The notes below the pieces were generated by a model. It made no database searches, had not been told where the DNA came from, and worked only from the letters and a program-made list of their open reading frames with translations. A DNA stretch of 64,000 bases from CBDFMR01 sp965249765 (GTDB lineage: Bacteria > Bacteroidota > Bacteroidia > Chitinophagales > Saprospiraceae). The first letter of the stretch is position 1. The number at the start of each line of letters is the position of its first letter. The DNA lies in contig CBDFMR010000005.1 in the NCBI GenBank assembly GCA_965249765.1, positions 1,860,001 to 1,924,000 of the forward strand, given 5' to 3'. A program made the translations under genes and the position numbers. This document shows positions 52,989-62,692 of the stretch, piece by piece.

Positions 52989-53831
52989 GTGAGATACATC
53001 AAAATTCCTTCATTTTTTCATCTTGCCTTCATCCTAGGCATCCTTACTTACTTTTTGGCACTTCTTGTTGTTCCATTGGTAAATGCTCCTGTAGTACAGA
53101 ACCGCATACATGAGAATCTAAATATACTAACGGAATTTTCATTAACGGCGTCTAAGGCTGATCAAAAGAATGTCGAGGACAAACTCATGACCATGGAGGA
53201 GGTTAATAATTCTACGATCCGATTTATCGATAGAAGCAGTGCCAATGAAGAACTATCCGACCTGTTGGCTAGTTTGCCCGAGATTTCTGAATCACATGAC
53301 ATCTTTAGGGATATGGTTGCGTTTCGCTTAAAATCAGAATACTATAACACGACATCCTTGTCATTAATTAAGGATAAGATAGAGCAATCGGAGGGTGTGG
53401 AAAAGGTTTTCTTTAATGATCCAGTGTCTGAAGAAGTCTCAGGCTCAGTTTTTAAGGCATCAATTATATTTTTGGGACTTAGTGTGATTCTTTTGATAAT
53501 CACTGTTCTTGTCTTGCGTAGTACCGTGGACCAGGCATTAACAATATCTGGTAAGGAAATCAGGATAATGTCATTGGTAGGAGCAACGGATGAATTCATC
53601 AAAACACCTTACATATCGAAATTCAGTAAGGTGGCGATATATGGAATTGTATTGGGAATTGCGGCTTTGATCCTCACATTCCTAATTATAGAATTGATGG
53701 GATTACCGATCTTTTCACTTTTCGCAACGGTTAGAAGTTTTGTCGCGATTATGGTATTGACAGTGGTTATCTTAATGGTAATGAAGTATTATTCCCACTA
53801 TTTGATGGATGCCCATTTACAATCAAGGTGA
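52989..53831 (+). CDS. ftsX: Cell-division ABC permease FtsX
   Basis: A 280-residue permease with four membrane helices: about 12-32, then 158-178, 212-233 and 245-265, with the extracellular loop between the first two. The signature SGKEIRIMSLVGATDEFIKTPY is that of FtsX. With FtsE it controls cell-wall hydrolases during division. The start is GTG at 52989. ftsE is not adjacent, as is usual in Bacteroidota where ftsX leads a DUF3098-uppP-truB cluster. Confidence 0.93.
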   Translation: MRYIKIPSFFHLAFILGILTYFLALLVVPLVNAPVVQNRIHENLNILTEFSLTASKADQKNVEDKLMTMEEVNNSTIRFIDRSSANEELSDLLASLPEISESHDIFRDMVAFRLKSEYYNTTSLSLIKDKIEQSEGVEKVFFNDPVSEEVSGSVFKASIIFLGLSVILLIITVLVLRSTVDQALTISGKEIRIMSLVGATDEFIKTPYISKFSKVAIYGIVLGIAALILTFLIIELMGLPIFSLFATVRSFVAIMVLTVVILMVMKYYSHYLMDAHLQSR

Positions 53832-53925
53832 TAGATGGGGTGGCTTTGCTGTGGTGTGTATAACATATTGCAGGTTGAGGTCATTTTTTTATTGGGTACA
53901 TTTATAAATTTGGTTCGGGATTACT

Positions 53926-53949
53926 CCAAGGGGTCATGACCCCTTGGAC
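53926..53949. repeat. Perfect 24-base palindrome
   Basis: The 12-base half-site is TCCAAGGGGTCA and the second half is its exact reverse complement. There is no loop and no T-run, so it is less like a terminator than like a binding site for a dimeric regulator or a cruciform. It lies 94 bases after ftsX and 195 before DUF3098. Confidence 0.75.
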
Positions 53950-54115
53950 GATGAATGTCATGACACATGGGATGTCGTATATCACAACAGATTGATGTTA
54001 CATAAAGCTTAGAATCATACAAACGATACAAGCGAAATCTAGATAACAATGAAGATCCTGCATTTTGTCATACACCCCATTGCGGAGTATTAGATAAAGA
54101 GAAACGAAAAAATCA

Positions 54116-54123
54116 TACCTTTG
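54116..54123 (+). promoter_or_regulatory. -7 box for the DUF3098-uppP-truB unit
   Basis: TACCTTTG matches TAnnTTTG, 20 bases before the DUF3098 ATG, giving this group its own promoter apart from ftsX. Confidence 0.55.
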
Positions 54124-54143
54124 TCATATAAATAAAAATCTTT

Positions 54144-54455
54144 ATGAGTCAGCCTAGGAAAAAGGTGGTAGTATCTACAAAGAAGGTCAGCCCGACGGTG
54201 TCGAAATCCAAGAGAGCTGCAATCACTACTGATCCTGGCGAAAACCTCCTGTACGGAAGAAAGAACTACATATATGCCCTTGTAGGGATAGGACTTATTT
54301 TCTTAGGCATGATACTAATGATGGGAGGTCATATGCCCAATGACGTGTGGGATGATAGCGTCATTTACTCTAAGCGGCGCACTCTACTAGCACCGATCAT
54401 TATCCTCATCGGTCTTGGTCTACAGTTTTTCGCAATATTTAAAAATAGGGACTAG
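54144..54455 (+). CDS. DUF3098 membrane protein
   Basis: A 103-residue protein: a basic N-terminal tail (1-40, KKVVVSTKKVSPTVSKSKR) and two membrane helices (about 43-62 and 80-99). The linking loop PNDVWDDSVIYSKRRTLLAP is the DUF3098 mark. It sits between ftsX and uppP, as in many Bacteroidota, and may have a role in cell-wall lipid handling; function unknown. It is 3 bases from uppP. Confidence 0.9.
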   Translation: MSQPRKKVVVSTKKVSPTVSKSKRAAITTDPGENLLYGRKNYIYALVGIGLIFLGMILMMGGHMPNDVWDDSVIYSKRRTLLAPIIILIGLGLQFFAIFKNRD

Positions 54456-54458
54456 TCA

Positions 54459-55238
54459 ATGAATGACATTCTCAATGCCATCGTCTTGGGCATTGTGCAG
54501 GGCTTGACAGAGTTTCTTCCTGTTTCATCGAGTGGTCACTTGGAAATCGCCAAATTAATTCTTGGTGATGATGCGAGCTTACTCATGACAGTGATGCTGC
54601 ATGGTGCTACAGCCCTAAGTACCCTCCTTGTATTTCGAAAAGAAATCGGTCAATTGATTCGTGGCATCTTTTCTGCAAATCGGGAATCTTTAAGATACAT
54701 TGGGTTTATAGTATTGTCTATGGTTCCTGCAGTGATTGTAGGTTTGATATGGGAAAATGAAATCGAGGCACTATTTAACAAAAACTTGTTGCTAGTAGGT
54801 GCGATGCTTATTGTCACGGCAATCTTACTTCTGCTGGCAGACCGGGCTAAGGATACTACAAAACATGTTGGACCTTGGCAAGCCATCGTGATCGGCTTAG
54901 CTCAGGCTGTGGCAATCTTGCCGGGAATAAGCAGGTCTGGTGCTACCATAGCAACATCCGTAATGTTGGGGATAGATAGAGAACGGGCCGCGCGCTTTTC
55001 ATTTCTTATGGTGATACCCTTGATCTTTGGTAAGATAAGTAAAGACATCATTGGAGGCGAACTGAGCCTCTCCAATGCAGAAATTCTTCCCCTAAGCATA
55101 GGTTTTTTATTTTCCTTTGTAACTGGAGTTGTGGCATGCACATGGATGATAAAACTAGTGAAGAATAGCAGCTTAAAGTATTTTTCATTCTATTGCATCA
55201 TTGTGGCTATTGCTGCTCTTATTATGTACTTCACGTGA
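54459..55238 (+). CDS. uppP: Undecaprenyl-diphosphatase UppP (BacA)
   Basis: A 259-residue polytopic enzyme that dephosphorylates undecaprenyl pyrophosphate for reuse in wall synthesis; overproduction gives bacitracin resistance. Seen: QGLTEFLPVSSSGHL near residue 14 with the active-site Glu and Ser-rich loop, and PGISRSGATIATSV near 150, plus about eight helices. The stop overlaps the GTG start of truB by 4 bases. Confidence 0.97.
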   Translation: MNDILNAIVLGIVQGLTEFLPVSSSGHLEIAKLILGDDASLLMTVMLHGATALSTLLVFRKEIGQLIRGIFSANRESLRYIGFIVLSMVPAVIVGLIWENEIEALFNKNLLLVGAMLIVTAILLLLADRAKDTTKHVGPWQAIVIGLAQAVAILPGISRSGATIATSVMLGIDRERAARFSFLMVIPLIFGKISKDIIGGELSLSNAEILPLSIGFLFSFVTGVVACTWMIKLVKNSSLKYFSFYCIIVAIAALIMYFT

Positions 55239-55972
55239 TACTAGATAAGACAAATATAAGTGGTGCTGATTTTCTTGAAGGCATGGTTATACCTGTAAAT
55301 AAGCCTCGAGAGTGGACGTCTTTTGATGTGGTCAATAAGATCAGAAATCTGCTATGTAAGAGACTTGATATTAGAAAGATGAAGGTCGGTCATGCTGGAA
55401 CTTTAGATCCATTGGCGACTGGGGTACTTATATTATGTACGGGTAGGATGACCAAGAAGATTGAGACTTTTCAAAACCAGAACAAAGAATACATTGCCGA
55501 TATCACGATGGGAGCTCATACGGCAAGTTATGATGCAGAAACTGAGCTTGAGGATATTATGGACGCATCTCATGTCAGCATCGATCAGATAGAAAACAAA
55601 TTGTATAATTTCAAAGGAAAAATTGTTCAGGTGCCACCTCGATTTTCTGCTGTTAAGATCAAAGGAAAACCAGCATATAAACTCGCAAGAAAAGGGAAGG
55701 ACATTCAATTGAAGGGTAGAGAGGTTGTTATTGATAGATTGGAAATAGTGAAATATGAACCACCGACATTGACGCTTAAGGTCAACTGTAGTAAAGGAAC
55801 ATACATAAGATCTCTGGCTCATGATCTCGGTCAGGAATTAGGTGTAGGAGCCTATTTAAGCTCTTTACAACGGACAGCTATCGGAGACCTCTACGTGGAA
55901 CAATGCTTTGACCTTGATGAGCTTATTTCACTACTTTATGTAGAGAGAAAAAATCAACATAAGGCCAACTAA
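55235..55972 (+). CDS. truB: tRNA pseudouridine-55 synthase TruB
   Basis: A 245-residue enzyme that makes pseudouridine 55 in the T loop of tRNAs. Seen: VNKPREWTSFDVVNKIR, then the active-site GHAGTLDPLATGVLI with catalytic Asp, and KGTYIRSLAHDLG. The start is probably the GTG at 55235 overlapping the uppP stop (GTGA); a further ATG upstream lies inside uppP. The PUA-like tail is short. Confidence 0.96.
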   Translation: MILDKTNISGADFLEGMVIPVNKPREWTSFDVVNKIRNLLCKRLDIRKMKVGHAGTLDPLATGVLILCTGRMTKKIETFQNQNKEYIADITMGAHTASYDAETELEDIMDASHVSIDQIENKLYNFKGKIVQVPPRFSAVKIKGKPAYKLARKGKDIQLKGREVVIDRLEIVKYEPPTLTLKVNCSKGTYIRSLAHDLGQELGVGAYLSSLQRTAIGDLYVEQCFDLDELISLLYVERKNQHKAN

Positions 55973-56022
55973 AACTAGTCCTAAATGTCTTTTTGTGCGT
56001 TATTAGCTTGGATAAACTTTAA

Positions 56023-56030
56023 TACATTTG
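56023..56030 (+). promoter_or_regulatory. -7 box for the gld operon
   Basis: TACATTTG matches TAnnTTTG, 41 bases before the gldA ATG. This is the only good promoter candidate before the six-gene run 56072-62565. Confidence 0.5.
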
Positions 56031-56071
56031 TACGCTAGACTTCCTAGCAGGGTTTTCAGTCTTAAAATATT

Positions 56072-56980
56072 ATGTCTGTAGTCGTTAAAAATATATCAAA
56101 ACAGTACGGTAGCCAAAAGGCAGTTGATGAACTGAGCTTTGAGGCTAAGGATGGAGAGATATTGGGATTGCTAGGGCCCAATGGTGCTGGAAAGTCGACG
56201 ACCATGAAAATGCTGACTTGTTTTACGGGACCTTCCGGCGGCGATGCGGAGGTCTGTGGGCATTCAATTATTGATGATCAGCTGGCAGTAAGAAATTGCA
56301 TTGGATACCTTCCCGAGCATAATCCGCTTTATGGTGACATGTATATCAGAGAGTATCTAGGTTTTGTGGCTGACTTGCATGGTATTAAAGATGCTAGGAA
56401 TCGTTCGGAAGAGGTAATAGACTTCACGGGTCTTACAAAGGAAAGTCACAAGAAGATCGGTATGCTATCAAAAGGATACAGACAGAGGGTGGGACTTGCT
56501 CAGGCATTGTATCATGATCCCCAAGTCTTGATTCTTGATGAGCCGATATCGGGTCTTGACCCCAATCAACTCGTTGAGATTAGATCATTGATAAAGAGCT
56601 TGGCAAGGAAGAAGACTGTGATCTTTTCAACTCACATTATGCAAGAGGTTGAGCAATTATGTGATAGGGTGATTATCCTTAATAATGGTAAACTAGTCGC
56701 AGACCAACTGGTGAAAGCAGGGGAGGATTATCAGGTTTCCAATCTGGTGATAGAAATTACTGATCACGAATTAAGACCCGATTTCCAAAGTCTGCCTGGA
56801 GTTATAGAATGTCAATCATTATCAAAAGGTAAATACGTATTGACGTATGATTCATCACGAGATATCAGAAAGGATGTTTTCGATATAGTTGTCGCAAAAG
56901 GGTTGAAAATTCTTGAGATGAGAAAAGTAGACCAATCAATCGAGCAAATCTTCCAAAAAGTTACATCGAGTAATGCTTAG
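56072..56980 (+). CDS. gldA: Gliding-motility ABC transporter ATP-binding protein GldA
   Basis: A 302-residue ABC ATPase. Walker A GPNGAGKST (about 36-44), Q-loop region with YLPEHNPLYGDM, signature MLSKGYRQRVGLAQAL, Walker B VLILDEP with ISGLDPNQL, and switch His in STHIMQEVE. The YLPEHNPLY stretch is typical of GldA. With GldF and GldG it forms an ABC system required for gliding in Flavobacterium; many non-gliders keep it too. It overlaps gldF by 8 bases. Confidence 0.93.
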   Translation: MSVVVKNISKQYGSQKAVDELSFEAKDGEILGLLGPNGAGKSTTMKMLTCFTGPSGGDAEVCGHSIIDDQLAVRNCIGYLPEHNPLYGDMYIREYLGFVADLHGIKDARNRSEEVIDFTGLTKESHKKIGMLSKGYRQRVGLAQALYHDPQVLILDEPISGLDPNQLVEIRSLIKSLARKKTVIFSTHIMQEVEQLCDRVIILNNGKLVADQLVKAGEDYQVSNLVIEITDHELRPDFQSLPGVIECQSLSKGKYVLTYDSSRDIRKDVFDIVVAKGLKILEMRKVDQSIEQIFQKVTSSNA

Positions 56981-57704
56981 TATTTTTAAGAAAGAAATAT
57001 CGAGCTTTTTCTCGTCCTTGATCGGCTACATAGTCATCGGTGTTTTTTTGATAGTTATCGGATTGATTACCTGGGTTTTTCCTGATACTTCAATTTTGAC
57101 ATACAACTACGCTGGTCTCGATCCATTGTTTTCGTTTGCACCCCTTGTTTTTCTTTTTCTTATCCCCGCCATAACGATGAGATCATTTAGCGAAGAATTC
57201 CAGCATGGCACTATGGAGTTTCTTAGTACTAAACCTATTACGGACGTTCAATTACTGGGTGGGAAGTTTCTTGCCAATTTCTGTCTCGTCATGCTTGCGC
57301 TCATCCCTACGTTTATATATTACTTTTCAGTTTATCAATTGGGCTCACCCAAAGGCAATCTGGATTCAGGTGGCATATTGGGATCATATATCGGATTGAG
57401 TCTTCTCTCCGCTGCTTTTGTCTCCATTGGAATATTTGCTTCCACACTCACTAGGAACCAAGTAGTGGCATTTGTGCTTGCTGTATTGTGCTGTGTGATG
57501 ATGTATAGCTTGTTTTCCATATTATCTGAGCTGCCGATTTTTGTAGGATCATGGGATGAGATGATATCGAAGGTAGGAATGAGCTATCACTACAAGTCTC
57601 TGAGTAGGGGGCTTCTGGATACGAGAGATATTATATATTTTCTTACTGTCATATTCTTCTTTTTATACCTCACCAAATATTCGTTAAGCATCTATCGCTC
57701 ATGA
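56973..57704 (+). CDS. gldF: Gliding-motility ABC permease GldF
   Basis: A 243-residue ABC-2 type permease with six helices. Its start MLSIFKKEISSFFSSLIGYIV and the block RSFSEEFQHGTMEFLSTKPI match the GldF pattern. It overlaps gldA by 8 bases and gldG by 4, so the three proteins are made together. Confidence 0.93.
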   Translation: MLSIFKKEISSFFSSLIGYIVIGVFLIVIGLITWVFPDTSILTYNYAGLDPLFSFAPLVFLFLIPAITMRSFSEEFQHGTMEFLSTKPITDVQLLGGKFLANFCLVMLALIPTFIYYFSVYQLGSPKGNLDSGGILGSYIGLSLLSAAFVSIGIFASTLTRNQVVAFVLAVLCCVMMYSLFSILSELPIFVGSWDEMISKVGMSYHYKSLSRGLLDTRDIIYFLTVIFFFLYLTKYSLSIYRS

Positions 57705-59404
57705 AAAAGTGGAGTAGTGAAATATTGAATGTTGGATTGGTGTTGCTTATATGCGTTATGGCAAATGTAGCAGCAAGCTATGTACATGGAAGTCTTGATC
57801 TTACAGAGGAAAAGAGATTTACGATGACTCAGGAGACTAGAGACTTGGTAAGCTCTCTAGACGAAGACATTTATATCAAAGTATACTTGGATGGTAAGTT
57901 TCCGGCAGGATTCAAGAGATTGAAAAACGAGACATCTGATATATTAAGACGACTTCGATCTATGTCCTCTCGTATAGAATATGAGTTCTTTGATCCTTCA
58001 ACAGGATCTGTAAGTGAGGTCAATGGATTTAGGAAAGAAATGGCCAAAGACGGCATTATACCTGTTCAGTTGACTTTTAGGGAGAACGATGAGCTAACGC
58101 AGAAATACATTTATCCATTTGCAATGTTGCATCGTGGAGATCGTAAAATACCGGTCAACTTACTTGAAGAGCAACTTCCTGGTGATGATGAGGAAGTTGT
58201 GTTGAATGAGTCTATCCAGCTGCTTGAATACAAATTTGCAAGTGCCATCCAGAAGTTGGTAAAGAAAAATAAACCTAATGTCGTTTTTACCGAAGGACAT
58301 GGGGAGCTGGAGAATCGACAAATTGCAAAGCTAAGATCACTACTGAGGTCACAGTATGATACTGGTCGTATAAACCTTGATAGTATTCACAGCATACACC
58401 ACGAGATAGACCTAATGGTTGTAGCCAAGCCACGAACTTCATTTACGTTGAAGGATCAGTTTAAGATTGATCAGTACATTATGAATGGGGGTAAGGTCAT
58501 CTGGTTTTTAGACGTCCTTGATGTGAGCAATGACAGCATCAATATTAATAAGTTTTATGTACCCGAGCCACTGCCTTTGGATCTAAATGACATGCTCTTT
58601 AAGTATGGAGTAAGGATTCAGCCCAATGCCATTCTGGATCTCGAGTGCTCCCAGATATTGCAGGTGGTCGGTATGAATGGTAATCAGCCTCAGACCGAGC
58701 TTTTTAATTGGTATTACCACCCATTGGTAGCGCCATCTGGTGATCACGTAATAACTAGGAATCTAGATCGGATCAATACAATATTTCCTAGCACGATAGA
58801 TACGATCAAGACCAAGACAAAAGTTGATAAAACTGTACTTCTAGCCAGCTCGGTGTATTCACGATATCAGATAACACCGATGAGGCTCAATTTTGAAATA
58901 TTACGATATGAGCCCGTGACATCAAAATTTGACAAGGGACCTCAGAATGTTGCAGTCCTCCTCGAGGGAGAATTTGAGTCTTTTTTTAAGAATAGAGTTC
59001 CTGATGGGATGAAATCAACACTACAAGAAATAGGTCAGTCGTTTAAAGAAAAAAGTTTGCATACTTCACAATTGGTGATAAGTGATGGAGATATGGTAAA
59101 GAACATTTACAACAGCAGAGATAATTCCCCCTATCCCATAGGCTACAATAAGTGGGAACAGAAACTGTATAAGGCCAACGAGGATTTTATCCTCAACGCC
59201 ATAGAGTATATGATCGATGACAATGGAATCTTGGCCTCTCGTGCCAAGGAAGTAAAGCTAAGGATGTTAGATAAGGTTAAGGCCAGTAGTCAAAATTTGA
59301 TGTGGCAGGTGATCAATATTCTGCTCCCGTTATTGATACTGGCAATATTTGGGGTACTTTTTAATATTTTGAGAAAGAAAAAATACGGAATGATAAGATC
59401 ATGA
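57701..59404 (+). CDS. gldG: Gliding-motility ABC transporter substrate-binding-type protein GldG
   Basis: A 567-residue protein with a helix at each end: about 11-30 (LNVGLVLLICVMANVAASY) and 537-557 (LLPLLILAIFGVLFNIL). Between lies the large periplasmic part: LTEEKRFTMTQETRDLVSSL, FTEGHGELENRQIAKL and NGGKVIWFLDVLDV, as in GldG/IntI-type auxiliary ABC proteins. It should pair with GldF. The gene overlaps its neighbours by 4 bases each. Confidence 0.93.
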   Translation: MKKWSSEILNVGLVLLICVMANVAASYVHGSLDLTEEKRFTMTQETRDLVSSLDEDIYIKVYLDGKFPAGFKRLKNETSDILRRLRSMSSRIEYEFFDPSTGSVSEVNGFRKEMAKDGIIPVQLTFRENDELTQKYIYPFAMLHRGDRKIPVNLLEEQLPGDDEEVVLNESIQLLEYKFASAIQKLVKKNKPNVVFTEGHGELENRQIAKLRSLLRSQYDTGRINLDSIHSIHHEIDLMVVAKPRTSFTLKDQFKIDQYIMNGGKVIWFLDVLDVSNDSININKFYVPEPLPLDLNDMLFKYGVRIQPNAILDLECSQILQVVGMNGNQPQTELFNWYYHPLVAPSGDHVITRNLDRINTIFPSTIDTIKTKTKVDKTVLLASSVYSRYQITPMRLNFEILRYEPVTSKFDKGPQNVAVLLEGEFESFFKNRVPDGMKSTLQEIGQSFKEKSLHTSQLVISDGDMVKNIYNSRDNSPYPIGYNKWEQKLYKANEDFILNAIEYMIDDNGILASRAKEVKLRMLDKVKASSQNLMWQVINILLPLLILAIFGVLFNILRKKKYGMIRS

Positions 59405-60405
59405 GTAAAACTTCCATTTTAATAGTGACTGTGTTGTTACTAGGACTGCTCGTTTATTACAATGCAAGTAAGGGCAGCAACTCGACAAATGTCGTGTCAG
59501 CTGATCGAAATTTTGCGGTTGAGAATAAAGATGATATAGGCAAAGTGTTTATTGCTACAAAGTCTGATGTAGCTATCACTTTAGAGAGAAAAGGTAAAAA
59601 ATGGATGGTAAATGGGAAATATGAGGCAGAACCGTCAACAGTCACCAATGTGCTTTCTGCACTTAATTCTATGCAGATCAAATATATTCCTCATAGAAAT
59701 GCCACTGAAAATATCATAAGGGAGATAGGACACCTGGGAATCAAAATCGAGGTTTATAACAGAAGTAATGAAAAGATGAGGACGTTTTATATGGGAGGTG
59801 CTTCTCAAGATGAGAGAGCTACATTTTGCTTAATGGATGGTGCTACTCAACCTTATGCGATGCACTTGCCTTATTTTGAAGGCGGTCTGCGAGCAAGATT
59901 TTTGCTTAAGGAGAATGAATTCAGATCTAAATTTTTTATCGTAGAAAATCCTAGTAAAATCGAGAGGATAAGTGTAGAGTACCCAAAACAAAAGAACCAA
60001 TCTTATGTCCTTCAAAGGAATGGTAGAAAGTTTTCTGTCTCCCCACTCAACTCTATGAGACTGGAAAGCAAGACAGATGTCAACCAAAAACTGGCAGAAG
60101 CTTACCTATCAGATTTCAGGAAAATAGGAGCTGAATTTTATGATAATGAAAACTCCGGACGAGACACTATTGTGATGACTGTGCCATTTGCTAAGGTTAT
60201 TATTCATCGATCTGATGATACTCAGAGTTCGTATTCAGTATATCCTTTGAAGGATCTGGTAGACAATTATGCCGATAATAAGTCATATAAGGACTTGCAA
60301 AATATAAACCGCGCTTTTATCTATTGTAGCAATGATGATTTTATCTTAGCTCAACAGAGAAACTTTAAGAAAATGTTGAGGTCTTATGACTATTTCTTTC
60401 AATAG
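59401..60405 (+). CDS. DUF4340 protein
   Basis: A 334-residue protein with one N-terminal membrane segment (about 4-20, SILIVTVLLLGLLVYY) and a beta-rich exported body with two repeats of the DUF4340 type (ITLERKGKKWMVNGKYEAE and SYVLQRNGRKFSVSP). DUF4340 proteins often accompany GldF/GldG-like ABC systems. It overlaps gldG by 4 bases and the next gene by 20, consistent with an accessory to the transporter. Confidence 0.85.
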   Translation: MSKTSILIVTVLLLGLLVYYNASKGSNSTNVVSADRNFAVENKDDIGKVFIATKSDVAITLERKGKKWMVNGKYEAEPSTVTNVLSALNSMQIKYIPHRNATENIIREIGHLGIKIEVYNRSNEKMRTFYMGGASQDERATFCLMDGATQPYAMHLPYFEGGLRARFLLKENEFRSKFFIVENPSKIERISVEYPKQKNQSYVLQRNGRKFSVSPLNSMRLESKTDVNQKLAEAYLSDFRKIGAEFYDNENSGRDTIVMTVPFAKVIIHRSDDTQSSYSVYPLKDLVDNYADNKSYKDLQNINRAFIYCSNDDFILAQQRNFKKMLRSYDYFFQ

Positions 60406-61603
60406 CAAATTTTACATATCAGCGTTGGTGTTGCTTATGGCATCGTCTGCATTTGTCATAGGTGAATGGGGATTCTACGGTCACCGCAAGATCAACCGCA
60501 TGGCGGTATTCACATTGCCTCCTGAGATGATGCCCGTTTTTAAGAAAAACATTGAGTTTCTCACAGAGCATTCGGTCGATCCTGACAAAAGACGCTATGC
60601 TACCAAGCACGAGGCGGTAAGACATTATATAGATATCGATATGTGGGACGTATATCCATTTGACAATGTACCGAGAAATTTCACAGATGCATTGCTGAGG
60701 TATGCTGGTTATTATAAGGTTAGTGGCAGGGACACCACATTACTGGACTTGAACCTGGCAGGTGATGGGTATGAGCTGTATGACGAAAATCATTCCATAT
60801 CAGGGAAGTATAGCGACTTTAGAATGGTGATTGGTGATGTTGTTAGGGAAAATTATTTTGAAGAGGAGTGGATAGTGGATATGGGTGACCTGATTGAGGA
60901 GGATACGGAAGACGAAACATACTTGATCATCAAGGATGAGTTTAGTCATGGAGGTATATTGCCTTACTGGCTGATGCAAATGCAGACGAAGCTCAAGAAT
61001 GCTTTTATGAATAAAGATAAGAAGAGAATTCTACGCTTGTCGGCAGAAATGGGACATTACATTGGTGATGCACATGTGCCCCTTCATACTACTAAAAACT
61101 ATAACGGACAACTTACCGATCAGATAGGCATACATGCGTTTTGGGAGAGTAGAATACCTGAGTTGTTTGCTGATGAAGATTATGATTTTTTTGTAGGCAA
61201 GTCGACGTATATTGATAATAAGAGCGACTATTTCTGGGACATCGTACTTGATAGCCACATCCTACTTGATAGTGTTTTGTCTATTGAGAAGAGGCTAAGT
61301 AAAACTTTTCCTAGTGATCTACAGTACTGTTATGATGAAAGGCTTGACCAGACGATCAGGGTTCAATGCCCTGAGTACGCTGATGCTTATAGTACAGAGA
61401 TGAAAGGCATGGTCGAAGACAGAATGCGTGATGCTATTCTATCCATTGGAAGTTCATGGTTTACAGCATGGGTAGATGCAGGACAACCAGACCTCTCAGA
61501 CTTGGGAGAACATGAATTGACGGATGAAGAGAAGAAAAAACAAGAAATGGAAGATGAGGCTTACAAGTCAGGGGAGATAAAAGGTCGAGAACACGGTAAA
61601 TGA
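60386..61603 (+). CDS. Zinc-dependent phospholipase C / S1-P1-type hydrolase
   Basis: A 405-residue exported protein (signal about 9-26, ISALVLLMASSAFVIG, mature from GEWGFYGHRKINRMAV). The N-terminal Trp-Gly-x-x-Gly-His and later EMGHYIGDAHVPLHTTKN and HAFWESRIPEL hold the His/Asp/Glu ligands of the three-zinc phospholipase C/P1 nuclease fold. It might cleave phospholipids or nucleic acids; substrate unknown. The tail is charged (DEEKKKQEMEDEAYK). It overlaps genes on both sides. Confidence 0.85.
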   Translation: MTISFNSKFYISALVLLMASSAFVIGEWGFYGHRKINRMAVFTLPPEMMPVFKKNIEFLTEHSVDPDKRRYATKHEAVRHYIDIDMWDVYPFDNVPRNFTDALLRYAGYYKVSGRDTTLLDLNLAGDGYELYDENHSISGKYSDFRMVIGDVVRENYFEEEWIVDMGDLIEEDTEDETYLIIKDEFSHGGILPYWLMQMQTKLKNAFMNKDKKRILRLSAEMGHYIGDAHVPLHTTKNYNGQLTDQIGIHAFWESRIPELFADEDYDFFVGKSTYIDNKSDYFWDIVLDSHILLDSVLSIEKRLSKTFPSDLQYCYDERLDQTIRVQCPEYADAYSTEMKGMVEDRMRDAILSIGSSWFTAWVDAGQPDLSDLGEHELTDEEKKKQEMEDEAYKSGEIKGREHGK

Positions 61604-62565
61604 CAGTAAAGCTGATCTTGAAAGGTGTGGCGATGGGTATTGCAGAGATAATACCTGGTGTATCAGGAGGAACAATAGCGTTTATTACTGGAATCTACGA
61701 AAAACTCCTTAATTCGATAGAGGCATTTGGTCCCCAACTAATCACTAATTATAAAGAGGGAGGAGTATCAACAGTTCTAGATCGGATTGATGCAACATTC
61801 TTGTTACAGCTTCTCATAGGTATGGTGTGTGGGATATTTATCGGACTATATGCCGTTACTTATTTGCTCGAAAACTACCCTGAACCCTTGTGGGGATTTT
61901 TTATGGGCTTAATCATTGCTTCTTCAATATACATGATACGATCCATGGATAAGCACAGTATAGTGAGCATTATTTTGATCGCCTTAGGTGCATTGGTAGC
62001 GTATTTGGTAACGTCGATGACTCCATCTCACGGCAATGAAGGATTACTTTTTGTTTTTTTCTCAGGAGCTATTGCGATTTGTGCTCTTATATTGCCGGGA
62101 GTATCCGGGAGTTTTATCCTTTTGATGCTAGGCATGTATACCATTGTTATAGGTAACCTCAAAGGGTTGATTGAGTCCCCTTCTTCGAGCGAGATGATTC
62201 TCATGTCAGTTTTTGCTCTGGGATGCTTGATAGGATTGATGACATTCTCGAGATTGGTTTCATGGACATTCATCAAGTATAAAAACGAAACTACAGCTTT
62301 GTTGATAGGATTGATGATAGGATCGTTATTCAAGATCTGGCCATGGAGAATTGCTACAAAGATTCTAAATAAGGATACGAGTGAGATAATAACATCTTTT
62401 AATTCTGATATGCTTTCATCGGATCACATTAAGATTCTCAGCGAGTCTAACGTTCTTCCTACAGCGTATTCTGGCGAGCCACATTTAATGCTTACGATAC
62501 TCTCTTTTATCTTAGGCTTGGCCATCGTTTTGGTTTTGGGAAAAGGTCAAAGAAAACTTGACTGA
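61600..62565 (+). CDS. DUF368 polyprenyl-phosphate transporter family protein
   Basis: A 321-residue membrane protein with about nine helices and two inverted signature loops: IAEIIPGVSGGTIAFITGIYE (near 12) and ALILPGVSGSFILLMLGMYT (near 162). DUF368 (PopT) proteins were shown to carry undecaprenyl phosphate back across the membrane in wall and surface polymer synthesis. It ends the gld-led run and overlaps the preceding stop by 4 bases. Confidence 0.92.
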   Translation: MTVKLILKGVAMGIAEIIPGVSGGTIAFITGIYEKLLNSIEAFGPQLITNYKEGGVSTVLDRIDATFLLQLLIGMVCGIFIGLYAVTYLLENYPEPLWGFFMGLIIASSIYMIRSMDKHSIVSIILIALGALVAYLVTSMTPSHGNEGLLFVFFSGAIAICALILPGVSGSFILLMLGMYTIVIGNLKGLIESPSSSEMILMSVFALGCLIGLMTFSRLVSWTFIKYKNETTALLIGLMIGSLFKIWPWRIATKILNKDTSEIITSFNSDMLSSDHIKILSESNVLPTAYSGEPHLMLTILSFILGLAIVLVLGKGQRKLD

Positions 62566-62692
62566 TTAGTCTGTTAAGGAGAATGTCCATTCAATAATTA
62601 TAATTCAATAGGTAGCGGTGCTCTGCACTTTTGTGAGGATACAAATTTCTAAAGACGTTGAGTTAATCTAAGTCTATTATGAAATCAAAAGA

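Larger units (their letters stand above)
53832..54143. other. Intergenic interval between ftsX and DUF3098
   Basis: About 310 bases with no gene. It contains a perfect 24-base palindrome (53926-53949) and a -7 promoter box (54116-54123), described separately. The rest shows no further signal to me. Confidence 0.5.
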
